From positions 1-39,840 of IMG/VR virus record IMGVR_UViG_3300006186_000001: DNA of 39,840 bases. One strand, written 5' to 3'. The stretch comes from a virus. Made by a program: the position numbers and the translations under genes. The notes under the pieces were generated by a model, which searched no databases, was not told the DNA's origin, and saw nothing but the letters and a program-made list of their open reading frames with translations. The stretch's first letter is position 1. Each line of letters opens with the position of its first letter. Shown in pieces: positions 5,936-12,151 of the stretch.

Positions 5936-6107
5936 ATTTATCAGTCTCGACACTATTTTCGTCACCCTTACATGCCATAAGATGATTAGAAGGATCGACC
6001 ACAAGGAATCCATATGGATCAGAGTTGACGTCGCGAATGTCTCTCGCTTGACCGGTGTATGGATTAACTAGCATAACTTCACGCCGTTCGATAAGTGGAT
6101 ATTTCAT
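5928..6107 (-). CDS. Hypothetical protein (59 aa)
   Basis: There are two adjacent ATGs (6105-6107 and 6108-6110) after a strong GGAGG. I chose the inner one because its spacing of seven bases is better; the outer adds one Met. The sequence is mixed alpha/beta with N-P-Y-T-G-Q-A-R-D-I and a G-F-L-V-V-D-P strand, ending acidic. It is the second gene of the leftward operon, after the regulator. No family is recognised. Confidence 0.6.
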   Translation of the reverse strand: MKYPLIERREVMLVNPYTGQARDIRDVNSDPYGFLVVDPSNHLMACKGDENSVETDKYE

Positions 6108-6129
6108 CATTGATCCTCCGGCCAAATAC

Positions 6130-6366
6130 TCACCCCCTCCTAACCAACGGCACACACCGCGCCACATCCAGCCGAATCCCCCGCCGCTTAGCCCCCGCCA
6201 TGACATCCGCCAGGCGCTCAGCCGGAATCCATCCCTTCTCACGCCACCGACGAATCGTCTTAGGGTACACGCCTAGCTCATTCGCCAGCTCACCTACCCC
6301 TGTCGCCCCGGTGCGGGAATCGCGCGGTCGGTAGGCATCAATCACGTAATCAACAGGATTTTTCAC
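6130..6366 (-). CDS. Cro/YdaS-like helix-turn-helix regulator (78 aa)
   Basis: This is the first gene of the leftward operon. The helix-turn-helix is G-V-G-E-L-A-N-E-L-G-V-Y-P-K-T-I-R-R-W-R-E (about residues 23-43 from the GTG), with the L-A..L-G-V-....I-R-R-W spacing of Cro/YdaS regulators, followed by G-W-I-P-A-E-R-L-A-D-V, typical of the family. GTG at 6364-6366 has a proper AGAGGA site; an ATG 15 nt earlier has none. It sits beside the operator-rich divergent promoter, so it probably represses that region. No partner CI-type repressor is visible. Confidence 0.8.
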   Translation of the reverse strand: MKNPVDYVIDAYRPRDSRTGATGVGELANELGVYPKTIRRWREKGWIPAERLADVMAGAKRRGIRLDVARCVPLVRRG

Positions 6367-6392
6367 ACGCGTTCCTCTCATGGGTTAGGCCG

Positions 6393-6461
6393 ATGGTGGG
6401 GCATATCTGACCTTGTGTCAACGCTTGACACGGATATCGGATAGGTCTAGTGTGACCTACC
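6393..6461. promoter_or_regulatory. Divergent early promoter with two operator-like palindromes
   Basis: Rightward: TTGACA (6425-6430), 17-bp spacer, TAGTGT (6448-6453). The -35 is inside the perfect 17-bp dyad GTGTCAACGCTTGACAC (6415-6431), which carries TTGACAC on both strands. The rightward -10 is exactly the 6-base centre of TAGGTC-N6-GACCTA (6442-6459). Leftward: TTGACA on the minus strand (6416-6421) with a weak CACCAT 17 bases on (6393-6398), giving a ~20-nt leader to the regulator's GTG. A protein bound to either dyad would block polymerase. The rightward promoter is well supported, the leftward one less so. Confidence 0.75.
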
Positions 6462-6492
6462 TAGGCCGCATGTGGCGGTGGTGAGGTGATTT

Positions 6493-6717
6493 GTGAATGG
6501 CGGACTCATTCATAGCTTGGAGCTATGCTCATACTTCGCTTCTGATGAAGGTCTTTGGGGTACAGAGGAAGCACTTGTTGCTGCCATTGACAGGATGAAA
6601 TCTTTGCAGGTCGTAGCAAATGAAGGCCTCCAGCAGATCATCAAAGATGGTGGCATCGACTCATACCAAACTGCGAGGTACACCCTTGAAAAAATCATCG
6701 AAATGCTTGAAAGATGA
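6493..6717 (+). CDS. Hypothetical helical protein, first gene of rightward operon (74 aa)
   Basis: GTG start at 6493 after GAGGTGA. The protein is largely helical and acidic, with E-E-A-L-V-A-A-I-D-R-M-K and a C-terminal T-L-E-K-I-I-E-M-L-E-R. It starts about 35 bases after the predicted rightward transcription start. It lacks a recognisable DNA-binding motif, so I do not call it a regulator despite its position. The AT-richer composition continues through the following small genes. Confidence 0.68.
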   Translation: MNGGLIHSLELCSYFASDEGLWGTEEALVAAIDRMKSLQVVANEGLQQIIKDGGIDSYQTARYTLEKIIEMLER

Positions 6718-6721
6718 ATAT

Positions 6722-6907
6722 TTGGAGGTTAGAGATCACTTAGTTGATTTCAGCCTAGACAAAGACTTTCAGTCTTTCTGGGAAAAAGTATCGAATGCAT
6801 TAAGCGGCATGGGAGTTTTGCCTGATAAGCAGACTGCCTATTACTTTTGGCAGGCAGGTTACTTCACAGGATCAATGTATGCATACAAGGACATAGACAA
6901 TGGATAA
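6722..6907 (+). CDS. Hypothetical protein (about 61 aa), start uncertain
   Basis: The frame is convincing from about 6722 on: helical, with D-H-L-V-D-F-S-L, F-Q-S-F-W-E-K-V and Y-Y-F-W-Q-A-G-Y-F-T-G. The start is unclear: TTG at 6722 lies five bases after the upstream stop, another TTG is at 6707, and an ATG at 6620 would overlap the previous gene by 98 nt. None has a strong ribosome site. W-Q-A-G-Y recalls the small phage family with conserved aromatic-Ala-Gly motifs. Confidence 0.55.
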   Translation: MEVRDHLVDFSLDKDFQSFWEKVSNALSGMGVLPDKQTAYYFWQAGYFTGSMYAYKDIDNG

Positions 6908-7217
6908 GAAATACAACCGTTTTTACAAACAGAAGCCATTGCTTTATCAGGTAGAAAGATTTGAGCCTGAGATGCAGGAAAATCGCTCTACAGGAGAATA
7001 TACAGGAGTCAAGATGGAACCAGACGACGAAGGACGCTGGGTAACCTACGAGGCGCTTGAAGAAGTACTAGACAAATTTGAGCGTCTTGCATCTGATCTT
7101 TGCTTGCCGTGGGATAGCTCTTGCCACGAAAACCCCGTGTTTAGTGCCACCATCAACGCCGAGGCTGAGTGTGGCAATAAAATTTTGGAAATCCTTGGAG
7201 GTTATAGATATGTTTAG
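6900..7217 (+). CDS. Hypothetical protein (105 aa)
   Basis: The ATG at 6900 overlaps the upstream stop by 8 nt. The N-terminus is basic and aromatic (K-K-Y-N-R-F-Y-K-Q-K-P). A W-V-T-Y-E-A-L-E-E-V-L motif near 47-57 is very common in phage accessory proteins, followed by a helix and one Cys pair region (L-C-L-P-W-D-S-S-C-H-E). No enzymatic motif is visible. Confidence 0.68.
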   Translation: MDKKYNRFYKQKPLLYQVERFEPEMQENRSTGEYTGVKMEPDDEGRWVTYEALEEVLDKFERLASDLCLPWDSSCHENPVFSATINAEAECGNKILEILGGYRYV

Positions 7218-7542
7218 CAACCCAGCGGATCGCGCTAAGTACGTCAACAAGCACAAGACCTGGGATGCAGGTCTAGTCATCAATGCATACCTAAATGGGG
7301 CAAAGATCCAGTTTAGGCATAGGAAGGACGCCGAATGGACTGATTGGCATAAACACGGTGAGCCGGTTTGGAACTTTGAGGAAAACGATTATCGAGTAAA
7401 ACCAGGTCCTCGCGAGTTCTGGATAAATGAATATCCTGAAGAAGCGGGCGACTATTTGGTATGTCACGAATCGGAAGAAGCAGCCATCAATGCGGCACGT
7501 CAAGGCGCCCGTCGGGTCAAACTGGTTGAGGTGATCGAATGA
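7210..7542 (+). CDS. Phage protein with W..H..PxWNF...YRVKP domain (110 aa)
   Basis: The start at 7210 has GGAGG eight bases upstream, better than earlier in-frame codons. The core has I-Q-F-R-H-R-K-D-A-E-W, then E-P-V-W-N-F-E-E-N-D-Y-R-V-K-P, a signature shared by many phage accessory proteins that bind nothing known. The end is helical with A-I-N-A-A-R-Q-G-A-R. It is coupled to the next gene by ATGA. Confidence 0.75.
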   Translation: MFSNPADRAKYVNKHKTWDAGLVINAYLNGAKIQFRHRKDAEWTDWHKHGEPVWNFEENDYRVKPGPREFWINEYPEEAGDYLVCHESEEAAINAARQGARRVKLVEVIE

Positions 7543-7727
7543 TCGACTACGAAGACGATTTTGGTGAAGTCGCCATGCTTCAGGACTGGATCAATGATCT
7601 TGAAGACCAGCGGCTTACTCTCATAAACCTTATTAAGCGAACACGGATAGATCCTATGTCTCTATGCGATAACGATCTTGAGAGGAAAGCTGTTCGCAGG
7701 GCTATGAAGGTGCAAGATGATCGATAA
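7539..7727 (+). CDS. Hypothetical acidic helical protein (62 aa)
   Basis: ATGA overlap with the previous gene. The product is acidic and helical throughout (D-W-I-N-D-L-E-D-Q-R-L-T-L-I-N-L-I-K-R), possibly a small helical hairpin. Its end overlaps the start of the next gene by 11 nt. No family is recognised. Confidence 0.6.
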   Translation: MIDYEDDFGEVAMLQDWINDLEDQRLTLINLIKRTRIDPMSLCDNDLERKAVRRAMKVQDDR

Positions 7728-7923
7728 AAACGACATTCGCCGCCAACGGTTCGAGTCTTGGATCAAAGACAGAGATTGGTTTTCCAAGGCGAAGATGCGT
7801 CTAGATCTAACATCGAATGGTGACTACAAGGATTACAGGGTTAGCGACCGTTGGCATGCTTTCCTTGTTGGGGTTGACTTCGGGTGGCACAAAGGGTTTT
7901 CCCTTGGAGTTTCTGAGAAATGA
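7717..7923 (+). CDS. FxxW-type small phage protein (68 aa)
   Basis: The N-terminal F-E-S-W-I and the later W-H-A-F-L-V-G-V-D-F-G-W-H-K-G-F define a small phage protein type in which an FxxW start is followed by an aromatic-A-F-xx-G/AW block. Relatives in this genome are the next gene (7920-8099) and 39140-39403. The function of the type is unknown. The next gene starts within its stop (ATGA). Confidence 0.65.
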   Translation: MIDKNDIRRQRFESWIKDRDWFSKAKMRLDLTSNGDYKDYRVSDRWHAFLVGVDFGWHKGFSLGVSEK

Positions 7924-8099
7924 AAGATCAATTTCACCTTAGATTTGAAAAATGGTTAAAAAGCATGGCTGTCGAAAATACACAGGTTGATGCATACGGA
8001 TGCTATCGAAATGACCATGTTGCAATGCTTTTTGCTGCGTGGAGCAAAGGTCTTGAAGATGGCGAAGACGATTCCTGGATGTTTGGGGGTGATAAATGA
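7920..8099 (+). CDS. FxxW-type small phage protein (59 aa)
   Basis: This short gene fills 7920-8099 exactly, with ATGA overlaps at both ends. It begins with F-H-L-R-F-E-K-W-L-K and has A-M-L-F-A-A-W-S-K-G-L-E-D-G near the end, the same plan as its upstream neighbour (FxxW, later aromatic-AxW-G). Tandem duplication followed by divergence is likely. It ends with an acidic, Gly-rich tail. Confidence 0.65.
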   Translation: MKDQFHLRFEKWLKSMAVENTQVDAYGCYRNDHVAMLFAAWSKGLEDGEDDSWMFGGDK

Positions 8100-8287
8100 A
8101 GAAAGTTCCAGCCATGCTCATTCCGGAAGACATCATAAATATCAAGTATTCAACTTCATATAACAACGGGAATGGTTACGTTTACAGCCGTCCCATTGGA
8201 ATGCAGGATTGGAAACTTAGGTTCAAGTACGCATGGATGGTTTTCAAAGGAGATCTTGATGTAATTCGATGGCCTCAAGGCCAGTAG
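8096..8287 (+). CDS. Hypothetical small protein (63 aa)
   Basis: ATGA overlap with the preceding gene. The sequence has a beta-like first half (I-P-E-D-I-I-N-I-K-Y) and an aromatic, basic second half (W-K-L-R-F-K-Y-A-W-M-V-F-K-G-D), which may be amphipathic. No signal or clear membrane span is seen. Unrecognised. Confidence 0.55.
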   Translation: MKKVPAMLIPEDIINIKYSTSYNNGNGYVYSRPIGMQDWKLRFKYAWMVFKGDLDVIRWPQGQ

Positions 8288-8289
8288 TC

Positions 8290-8493
8290 ATGTATATCAT
8301 CCCACCTTTACAGGCTATCGATTACATGAAAACAAGATACAAAAAGAATTTCATAGAAGGCGAAGAGCTAAAAGAAGAAATCTTCGACCATAGAAAATTG
8401 TGGTATGAGCCCATGAGTGGGTGGATGTACTACGACACCAGGCCTCTGATGAGCATGGTTGAGTACTACTCTAAAAAGAAGGATGAGGAATGA
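8290..8493 (+). CDS. Hypothetical small protein (67 aa)
   Basis: I chose the ATG at 8290, just after the upstream stop, with AAGG nine bases before it; an ATG at 8269 is also in frame with only a distant AGGAG. The protein is basic and helical (M-K-T-R-Y-K-K-N-F, then E-E-L-K-E-E-I-F), with the aromatic motif L-W-Y-E-P-M-S-G-W-M-Y-Y. AT-rich gene. Unrecognised. Confidence 0.55.
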   Translation: MYIIPPLQAIDYMKTRYKKNFIEGEELKEEIFDHRKLWYEPMSGWMYYDTRPLMSMVEYYSKKKDEE

Positions 8494-8627
8494 GCACTGA
8501 TGAACTGGTAGATATTTTGGCTAAGAACTTGCAGTTCGACCTTGGATTTGACGAGGACGAAGAAGAGCACGTTCTACAGCTTTGGTTTGGCAACCGTCTC
8601 ATCGACAAGATCAACCTGCCAAAATGA
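8490..8627 (+). CDS. 45-aa acidic small protein
   Basis: It begins with ATGA overlap at 8490 and ends with ATGA overlap into the exonuclease gene. It is strongly acidic (D-E-D-E-E-E-H) with a helical N-terminus (D-E-L-V-D-I-L-A-K-N-L). An acidic peptide translated just before a nuclease could modulate that nuclease or mimic DNA, but this is speculation. Tight coupling supports its reality. Confidence 0.55.
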   Translation: MSTDELVDILAKNLQFDLGFDEDEEEHVLQLWFGNRLIDKINLPK

Positions 8628-9418
8628 CCGACCTCCTAGGCCGCCACCCCAACCTATCCGAACAGGACTACCACGCTGACCAGGCGCTGGGGAATTCGTC
8701 GCTGAGAAAACTGCTGAAATCCCCCGCACACTTCATGTACGGCGAATCGGTCAACACAAGGTCCACCGAAGACGGATCGATCATCCACAAGGCCATTCTT
8801 GAGCCTGATAGGTTCGATGAAACATTCGTCATCGCCACCAGCGACGATATCCGGCGTGGTACGAAGGCATGGGATGCGCTGATCGAGTACGGTAATGGAC
8901 GGATTCCCATCAAACCGTCACAGGCGGACGTGGCCCGTCGCATGCGAGATGCGGCACATTCAGACCCATCGATCCGTGGCATCCTTCGTAAGTTCAATCC
9001 AGAGGTGTCGTACTTCGCCGATACCGGTCTAGGCTTCCGTGTCAAGGCCAGGTTCGACATTGACGACTCGCCGGTGCCTGAATACGACTTCGATCTGAAG
9101 TCAGTCGCGTCCCTGGCGAAGTGGGAAGCTCATGCAGAGGACTATGGTTACAACACGGCGGTGTACCACTACCCGTTCGTGAAATCTCTGGTGACCGGTA
9201 AGCCGATGAAAAAAATGGCGTTCATCGCCATTGAGAAGGAGGCGCCGTATGTGTGTGAGATATTTTACCCCGACGATGAGGCGTTGGATGATGCTGAGAA
9301 AGCATCCAGAAAGGCATACGAGATCTATGCCGAATGTCTAAAGAACAACGAATGGCCTAAGCCTAGAGCTAAGGCGACTCAATACAGCAGGCCAAAGTGG
9401 GCTACTAAATATGAATGA
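8624..9418 (+). CDS. RecE-like PD-(D/E)xK exonuclease (264 aa)
   Basis: A 5'-3' exonuclease of the RecE/DUF3799-like group that resects double-strand ends for the RecT annealase just downstream. Family features seen: L-S-E-Q-D-Y-H near 11-17, S-S-L-R-K-L-L-K-S-P-A-H-F at 25-37, G-S-I-I-H-K-A-I-L-E with His55, F-D-I-D near 144-147, and the core D-F-D-L-K-S with Asp157 and Lys159, then a Tyr-rich helix (Y-G-Y-N-T-A-V-Y). The start at 8624 forms an ATGA overlap; a 14-residue upstream extension lies in the previous gene. It overlaps recT by 8 nt. Confidence 0.88.
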   Translation: MTDLLGRHPNLSEQDYHADQALGNSSLRKLLKSPAHFMYGESVNTRSTEDGSIIHKAILEPDRFDETFVIATSDDIRRGTKAWDALIEYGNGRIPIKPSQADVARRMRDAAHSDPSIRGILRKFNPEVSYFADTGLGFRVKARFDIDDSPVPEYDFDLKSVASLAKWEAHAEDYGYNTAVYHYPFVKSLVTGKPMKKMAFIAIEKEAPYVCEIFYPDDEALDDAEKASRKAYEIYAECLKNNEWPKPRAKATQYSRPKWATKYE

Positions 9419-10229
9419 TCTATCCGTGAAAGACCAAGGCAAGAAACTCGCCGACACCATCAACACGCCTGAGATGACCTCGCAGCTTGCGCAGTCGATG
9501 GGTGTTCCCAATGACTCGCCCGTTGTCGGCCGTTTCAAGCGCGCCTTACTTGACGCTGTGCAGCGTAATCCCACGATACTTAGCCTTGACCGCGCATCCC
9601 TGTTCTCGTCCATCAAGACGGCCGCCTACATGGGATTGATGCCTGACGGCCGGGAGGGTGCTATCGTCCCCCAGAAGGGCAAGGCGACGTTTCAGCCGAT
9701 GGTATTCGGCCTTCGTAAGATCGCGGCAAATCACGGCGTGGGGATCGAGTCTCATATCGTCTACGCCAATGACAAGTTCGTTCACCACCTTGGCGATGAT
9801 GCCAGGATCATCCATGAGCCTGCTCCGCTTGGCGTGGATCGCGGCAAGGTGATCGGAGCCTACGCTATCGCAACAGACAAGGACGGGCGTAAATACCGCG
9901 AGGTGATGAGCATCAAGGATCTCGACCGCATCAAGGGTCTGTCAAAGACGTCGCGTGAGGATTCACCGTGGAATCTTCACACCGATGAGATGCACCGTAA
10001 GACGCCGGTGAAGCGACTGTTCAAGTTCATTCCCATGCCGGATATGACCGAAGGCGAGTATGCGGCTGTAACGCACGGGGATGACGACTATCGTGGATCG
10101 GATCAGCGCCGTATCGCTTCGGACGACTCGCTAGCTGGATCACTCGCCGCCCTAGCCGCCGAAACGCCAGAAGAAGCCGATACGGTAGAATACGCGCCGG
10201 TAGCGGTGGATTCGGATGAGCCTTTTTAA
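9411..10229 (+). CDS. recT: RecT-family single-strand annealing protein (272 aa)
   Basis: An annealase that coats single strands made by the upstream exonuclease and pairs homologous DNA. RecT signatures: N-P-T-I-L-S-L-D-R-A-S-L near 53-64, then A-A-Y-M-G-L-M-P-D-G-R-E-G-A-I-V-P (typical cLxxxG..L.P..rrg.a..vP block), Q-P-M-V-F-G-L-R-K-I, and K-T-P-V-K-R-L-F-K-F-I-P near 199-210. The C-terminal 40 residues are disordered, acidic and Ala-rich, ending D-S-D-E-P-F, which resembles the SSB tip. Its stop interlocks with that of Rz1 on the other strand, and no terminator separates them. Confidence 0.92.
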   Translation: MNDLSVKDQGKKLADTINTPEMTSQLAQSMGVPNDSPVVGRFKRALLDAVQRNPTILSLDRASLFSSIKTAAYMGLMPDGREGAIVPQKGKATFQPMVFGLRKIAANHGVGIESHIVYANDKFVHHLGDDARIIHEPAPLGVDRGKVIGAYAIATDKDGRKYREVMSIKDLDRIKGLSKTSREDSPWNLHTDEMHRKTPVKRLFKFIPMPDMTEGEYAAVTHGDDDYRGSDQRRIASDDSLAGSLAALAAETPEEADTVEYAPVAVDSDEPF

Positions 10230-10516
10230 TTCTGCCCGGCTGGCTGCAAAGCCCGAATCTCCCTAAGCTGCCCCGCCTGCTGCTTAACAACCACCTGGCA
10301 CTGGTCGAGCTTATCGGCCAGTTGCCGGTTCTTTACCGGTCCCGGCGTTAGCACCGAGTAATCCACGTCCGAGGTCAGCCTGGCGTCCAAAGGCACATAC
10401 ACCCGATACGGCACCTCAACGTCCCTAGTTCGTACAGCTACATCACCGCAGGCTGTCAGCCACGGCAGAAGGAACGATGCCGTCAGCCCAATCGCCAGCC
10501 GATTTATCCGAAACAT
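10226..10516 (-). CDS. Rz1: Rz1-like outer-membrane spanin lipoprotein (96 aa)
   Basis: The ATG lies within the 3' part of Rz in another frame (74-nt overlap), the classic overlapping spanin layout. The signal sequence has a basic start (F-R-I-N-R-L) and a lipobox L-T-A-C with Cys23, so the mature protein is lipidated. The mature part contains prolines (V-P-Y-R-V-Y-V-P-L and T-P-G-P-V), as expected, and a C-terminal helix. It pairs with the Rz protein to fuse inner and outer membranes at lysis. It marks the end of the late operon. Confidence 0.88.
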   Translation of the reverse strand: MFRINRLAIGLTASFLLPWLTACGDVAVRTRDVEVPYRVYVPLDARLTSDVDYSVLTPGPVKNRQLADKLDQCQVVVKQQAGQLREIRALQPAGQN

Positions 10517-10823
10517 AGACCTTCTCCCTCACCGTTTGACGATTCTTTAGCTGTTCGTTCAGTGCGTCGAACATGCGCTTATTTCTAGCCGCCGCGTCCG
10601 CCGCCTTGGCTCGGTTCTCGGCGTCTTGGGATGCAAGTTTCCGAGCAACGGCTTCCAGATTAGATATCGATTCCAGGTTCGTGGCCTGAGCCGACTGGTA
10701 AGTCACCATGGCTTTCTGGTACCCGGCGATCTCTACTTTTAGGTGCATGGCGTACAGCGTCAGCAAGACCGATGCGCTACCCAGGATCACGATGACCCAC
10801 ATGGGCCAGTTCAATGTCTTCAT
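10443..10823 (-). CDS. Rz: Rz-like inner-membrane spanin (126 aa)
   Basis: An N-terminal membrane anchor (residues ~6-26, W-P-M-W-V-I-V-I-L-G-S-A-S-V-L-L-T) is followed by a long periplasmic coiled coil (A-T-N-L-E-S-I-S-N-L-E-A-V-A-R-K-L, then A-A-D-A-A-A-R-N-K-R-M-F-D-A-L-N-E-Q-L). This is the i-spanin architecture. The start overlaps the stop of the putative holin gene (ATGA), and the Rz1 gene is nested over its end. Confidence 0.87.
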   Translation of the reverse strand: MKTLNWPMWVIVILGSASVLLTLYAMHLKVEIAGYQKAMVTYQSAQATNLESISNLEAVARKLASQDAENRAKAADAAARNKRMFDALNEQLKNRQTVREKVYVSDKSAGDWADGIVPSAVADSLR

Positions 10824-11227
10824 GGCTCCAACTCCCTCACGATTTGACGCTTACGCCGGTCCGCCTCAGCCACCTCCGATGGCTCCATGACGCTCTCAGG
10901 AGCCGCCCAAGGCCATTTGTGGGCCACGAACCGGACGATGGACCCATGGACCGCAGGCGAAAGCATGGCGAACACCAGAGCCCACACGAACGTCGCCACG
11001 GTGGTGCTCATGACCAGCGCCAAGTTAAGCGTAGTTCCGCCAGCCACCAGCGCCGTAATTCGCTTGGCCTTGGCCGTATTCATGTTCGGAGGCATCCAGG
11101 TCGCCAAGGCGTACGTAGCCGCCACGCCACCCAATAGACCAACCAGCACCGCCTGTAGCTGCGGCATGGACGATATGCGCTCCACCGCGTTCCACAGTGC
11201 GTCGATCACCCCATCCGCAATCGCCAT
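10820..11227 (-). CDS. Putative holin, three-helix membrane protein (135 aa)
   Basis: It lies between the endolysin and the spanins, where a holin is expected. Hydrophobic stretches at about 25-45 (A-V-L-V-G-L-L-G-G-V-A-A-T-Y-A-L-A), 57-74 (I-T-A-L-V-A-G-G-T-T-L-N-L-A-L-V) and 76-90 (V-A-T-F-V-W-A-L-V-F-A-M-L) suggest two or three membrane helices. The C-terminal tail is charged (E-V-A-E-A-D-R-R-K-R-Q). It is longer than lambda S but similar to class I holins. The call rests on context and topology, not a family signature. Confidence 0.65.
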   Translation of the reverse strand: MAIADGVIDALWNAVERISSMPQLQAVLVGLLGGVAATYALATWMPPNMNTAKAKRITALVAGGTTLNLALVMSTTVATFVWALVFAMLSPAVHGSIVRFVAHKWPWAAPESVMEPSEVAEADRRKRQIVRELEP

Positions 11228-11230
11228 AGG

Positions 11231-11824
11231 TCACCCCACCGTAAGTGCTTCTTCAACACGGATTAGCCATTTGATGCGATCATCCAGGCCATTCAGACCA
11301 CCGTTCACTTTTCTTGTGACGGCCTTAATGTCATCAGCATCAGCTAGTGCGTTAATGCCATTTCTAGACCAAAACCAAGCCGCGCTTTCTGCGGCACCCG
11401 TAGGCGTCTCAAGAAGTTCTGGCTCTACATCAACCCCTCTTCCATACGCTTTGTAAGAGTCCTTCCCAGTCAATTGGATTAGCCCCCTACCCCTGTATTT
11501 CCAACCGTCACCAGATTCTTCTGGTCCGTTTCCCATTCGGTTTGCATATACGCGGTTTGCTATCTTTTCAGGGTTTCTTGCGTATAACTTTGAGTTGTTT
11601 GAGTCAAAGTACTTAGGAAATACAGAAACAAGTCGTTCAGCAGAATAATTCAGGTTTTCAACAACAGTGGAGAACCCTGATGATTCATGAGCGCATTGAG
11701 CGAGAAAGTGACTTGCCCTGAGAAATGTACTGATGTCTCTATTCCTCATGGCATCGAGAAGCGCATCTGAATACTTGGCTATGCCAGGCGATATCGAAAC
11801 CAACATTTTCTCTGAAAAACTCAC
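11231..11824 (-). CDS. GH19-type (chitinase-like) endolysin (197 aa)
   Basis: A peptidoglycan-degrading lysozyme of the glycoside hydrolase 19 fold used by many phages. A-H-E-S-S-G-F at 45-51 contains the catalytic acid Glu47. E-N-L-N-Y follows at 56-60, and Y-R-G-R-G-L-I-Q-L-T-G at 110-120 is the GH19 substrate-binding signature. The C-terminus has F-W-S-R-N-G-I-N and the K-V-N-G-G-L-N-G motif. There is no signal peptide, so export needs a holin, consistent with the next gene. The gene is visibly AT-richer than the neighbouring tail genes, suggesting modular exchange. Confidence 0.92.
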   Translation of the reverse strand: MSFSEKMLVSISPGIAKYSDALLDAMRNRDISTFLRASHFLAQCAHESSGFSTVVENLNYSAERLVSVFPKYFDSNNSKLYARNPEKIANRVYANRMGNGPEESGDGWKYRGRGLIQLTGKDSYKAYGRGVDVEPELLETPTGAAESAAWFWSRNGINALADADDIKAVTRKVNGGLNGLDDRIKWLIRVEEALTVG

Positions 11825-12147
11825 GGATGCTTCTTCCTCAACTCGATAAGACGCTTGATGATGAACTCGTAGTTATCCCGGTTCACGATTTCCATATACT
11901 CTTTTTTCTTGCCACCACCGATTTCCATAGTACGGATCTCGGCGCACTGAACCAGTAGACCAAGGAGGGTTCGCTCTTCGGACTCTAGTGGGCTTAGCTG
12001 GTCGATCAGCCTTCCAGCATGCTCAAGACCTTCCATCGCCGACTGAATGAGTTCGACAGTAGGCTTACCCTTACTCTTGTCCAGCTGCTCCCATAGCGCC
12101 GCCAGGTAGTTGCGTGCAGGATGCTCACCTTGGCGGCGTGATTTCAT
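11821..12147 (-). CDS. Helical hypothetical protein before endolysin (108 aa)
   Basis: I chose the ATG at 12147, close after AAGGTAAC; an earlier in-frame start at 12180 would overlap the fibre gene. The protein is helical and charged: a basic N-terminus (K-S-R-R-Q-G-E), then A-L-W-E-Q-L-D-K-S-K, and a C-terminal F-I-I-K-R-L-I-E-L-R-K-K-H-P. It is coupled by ATGA to the endolysin. Position suggests a lysis accessory or fibre chaperone, but no family is recognised. Confidence 0.65.
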   Translation of the reverse strand: MKSRRQGEHPARNYLAALWEQLDKSKGKPTVELIQSAMEGLEHAGRLIDQLSPLESEERTLLGLLVQCAEIRTMEIGGGKKKEYMEIVNRDNYEFIIKRLIELRKKHP

Positions 12148-12151
12148 CTGG

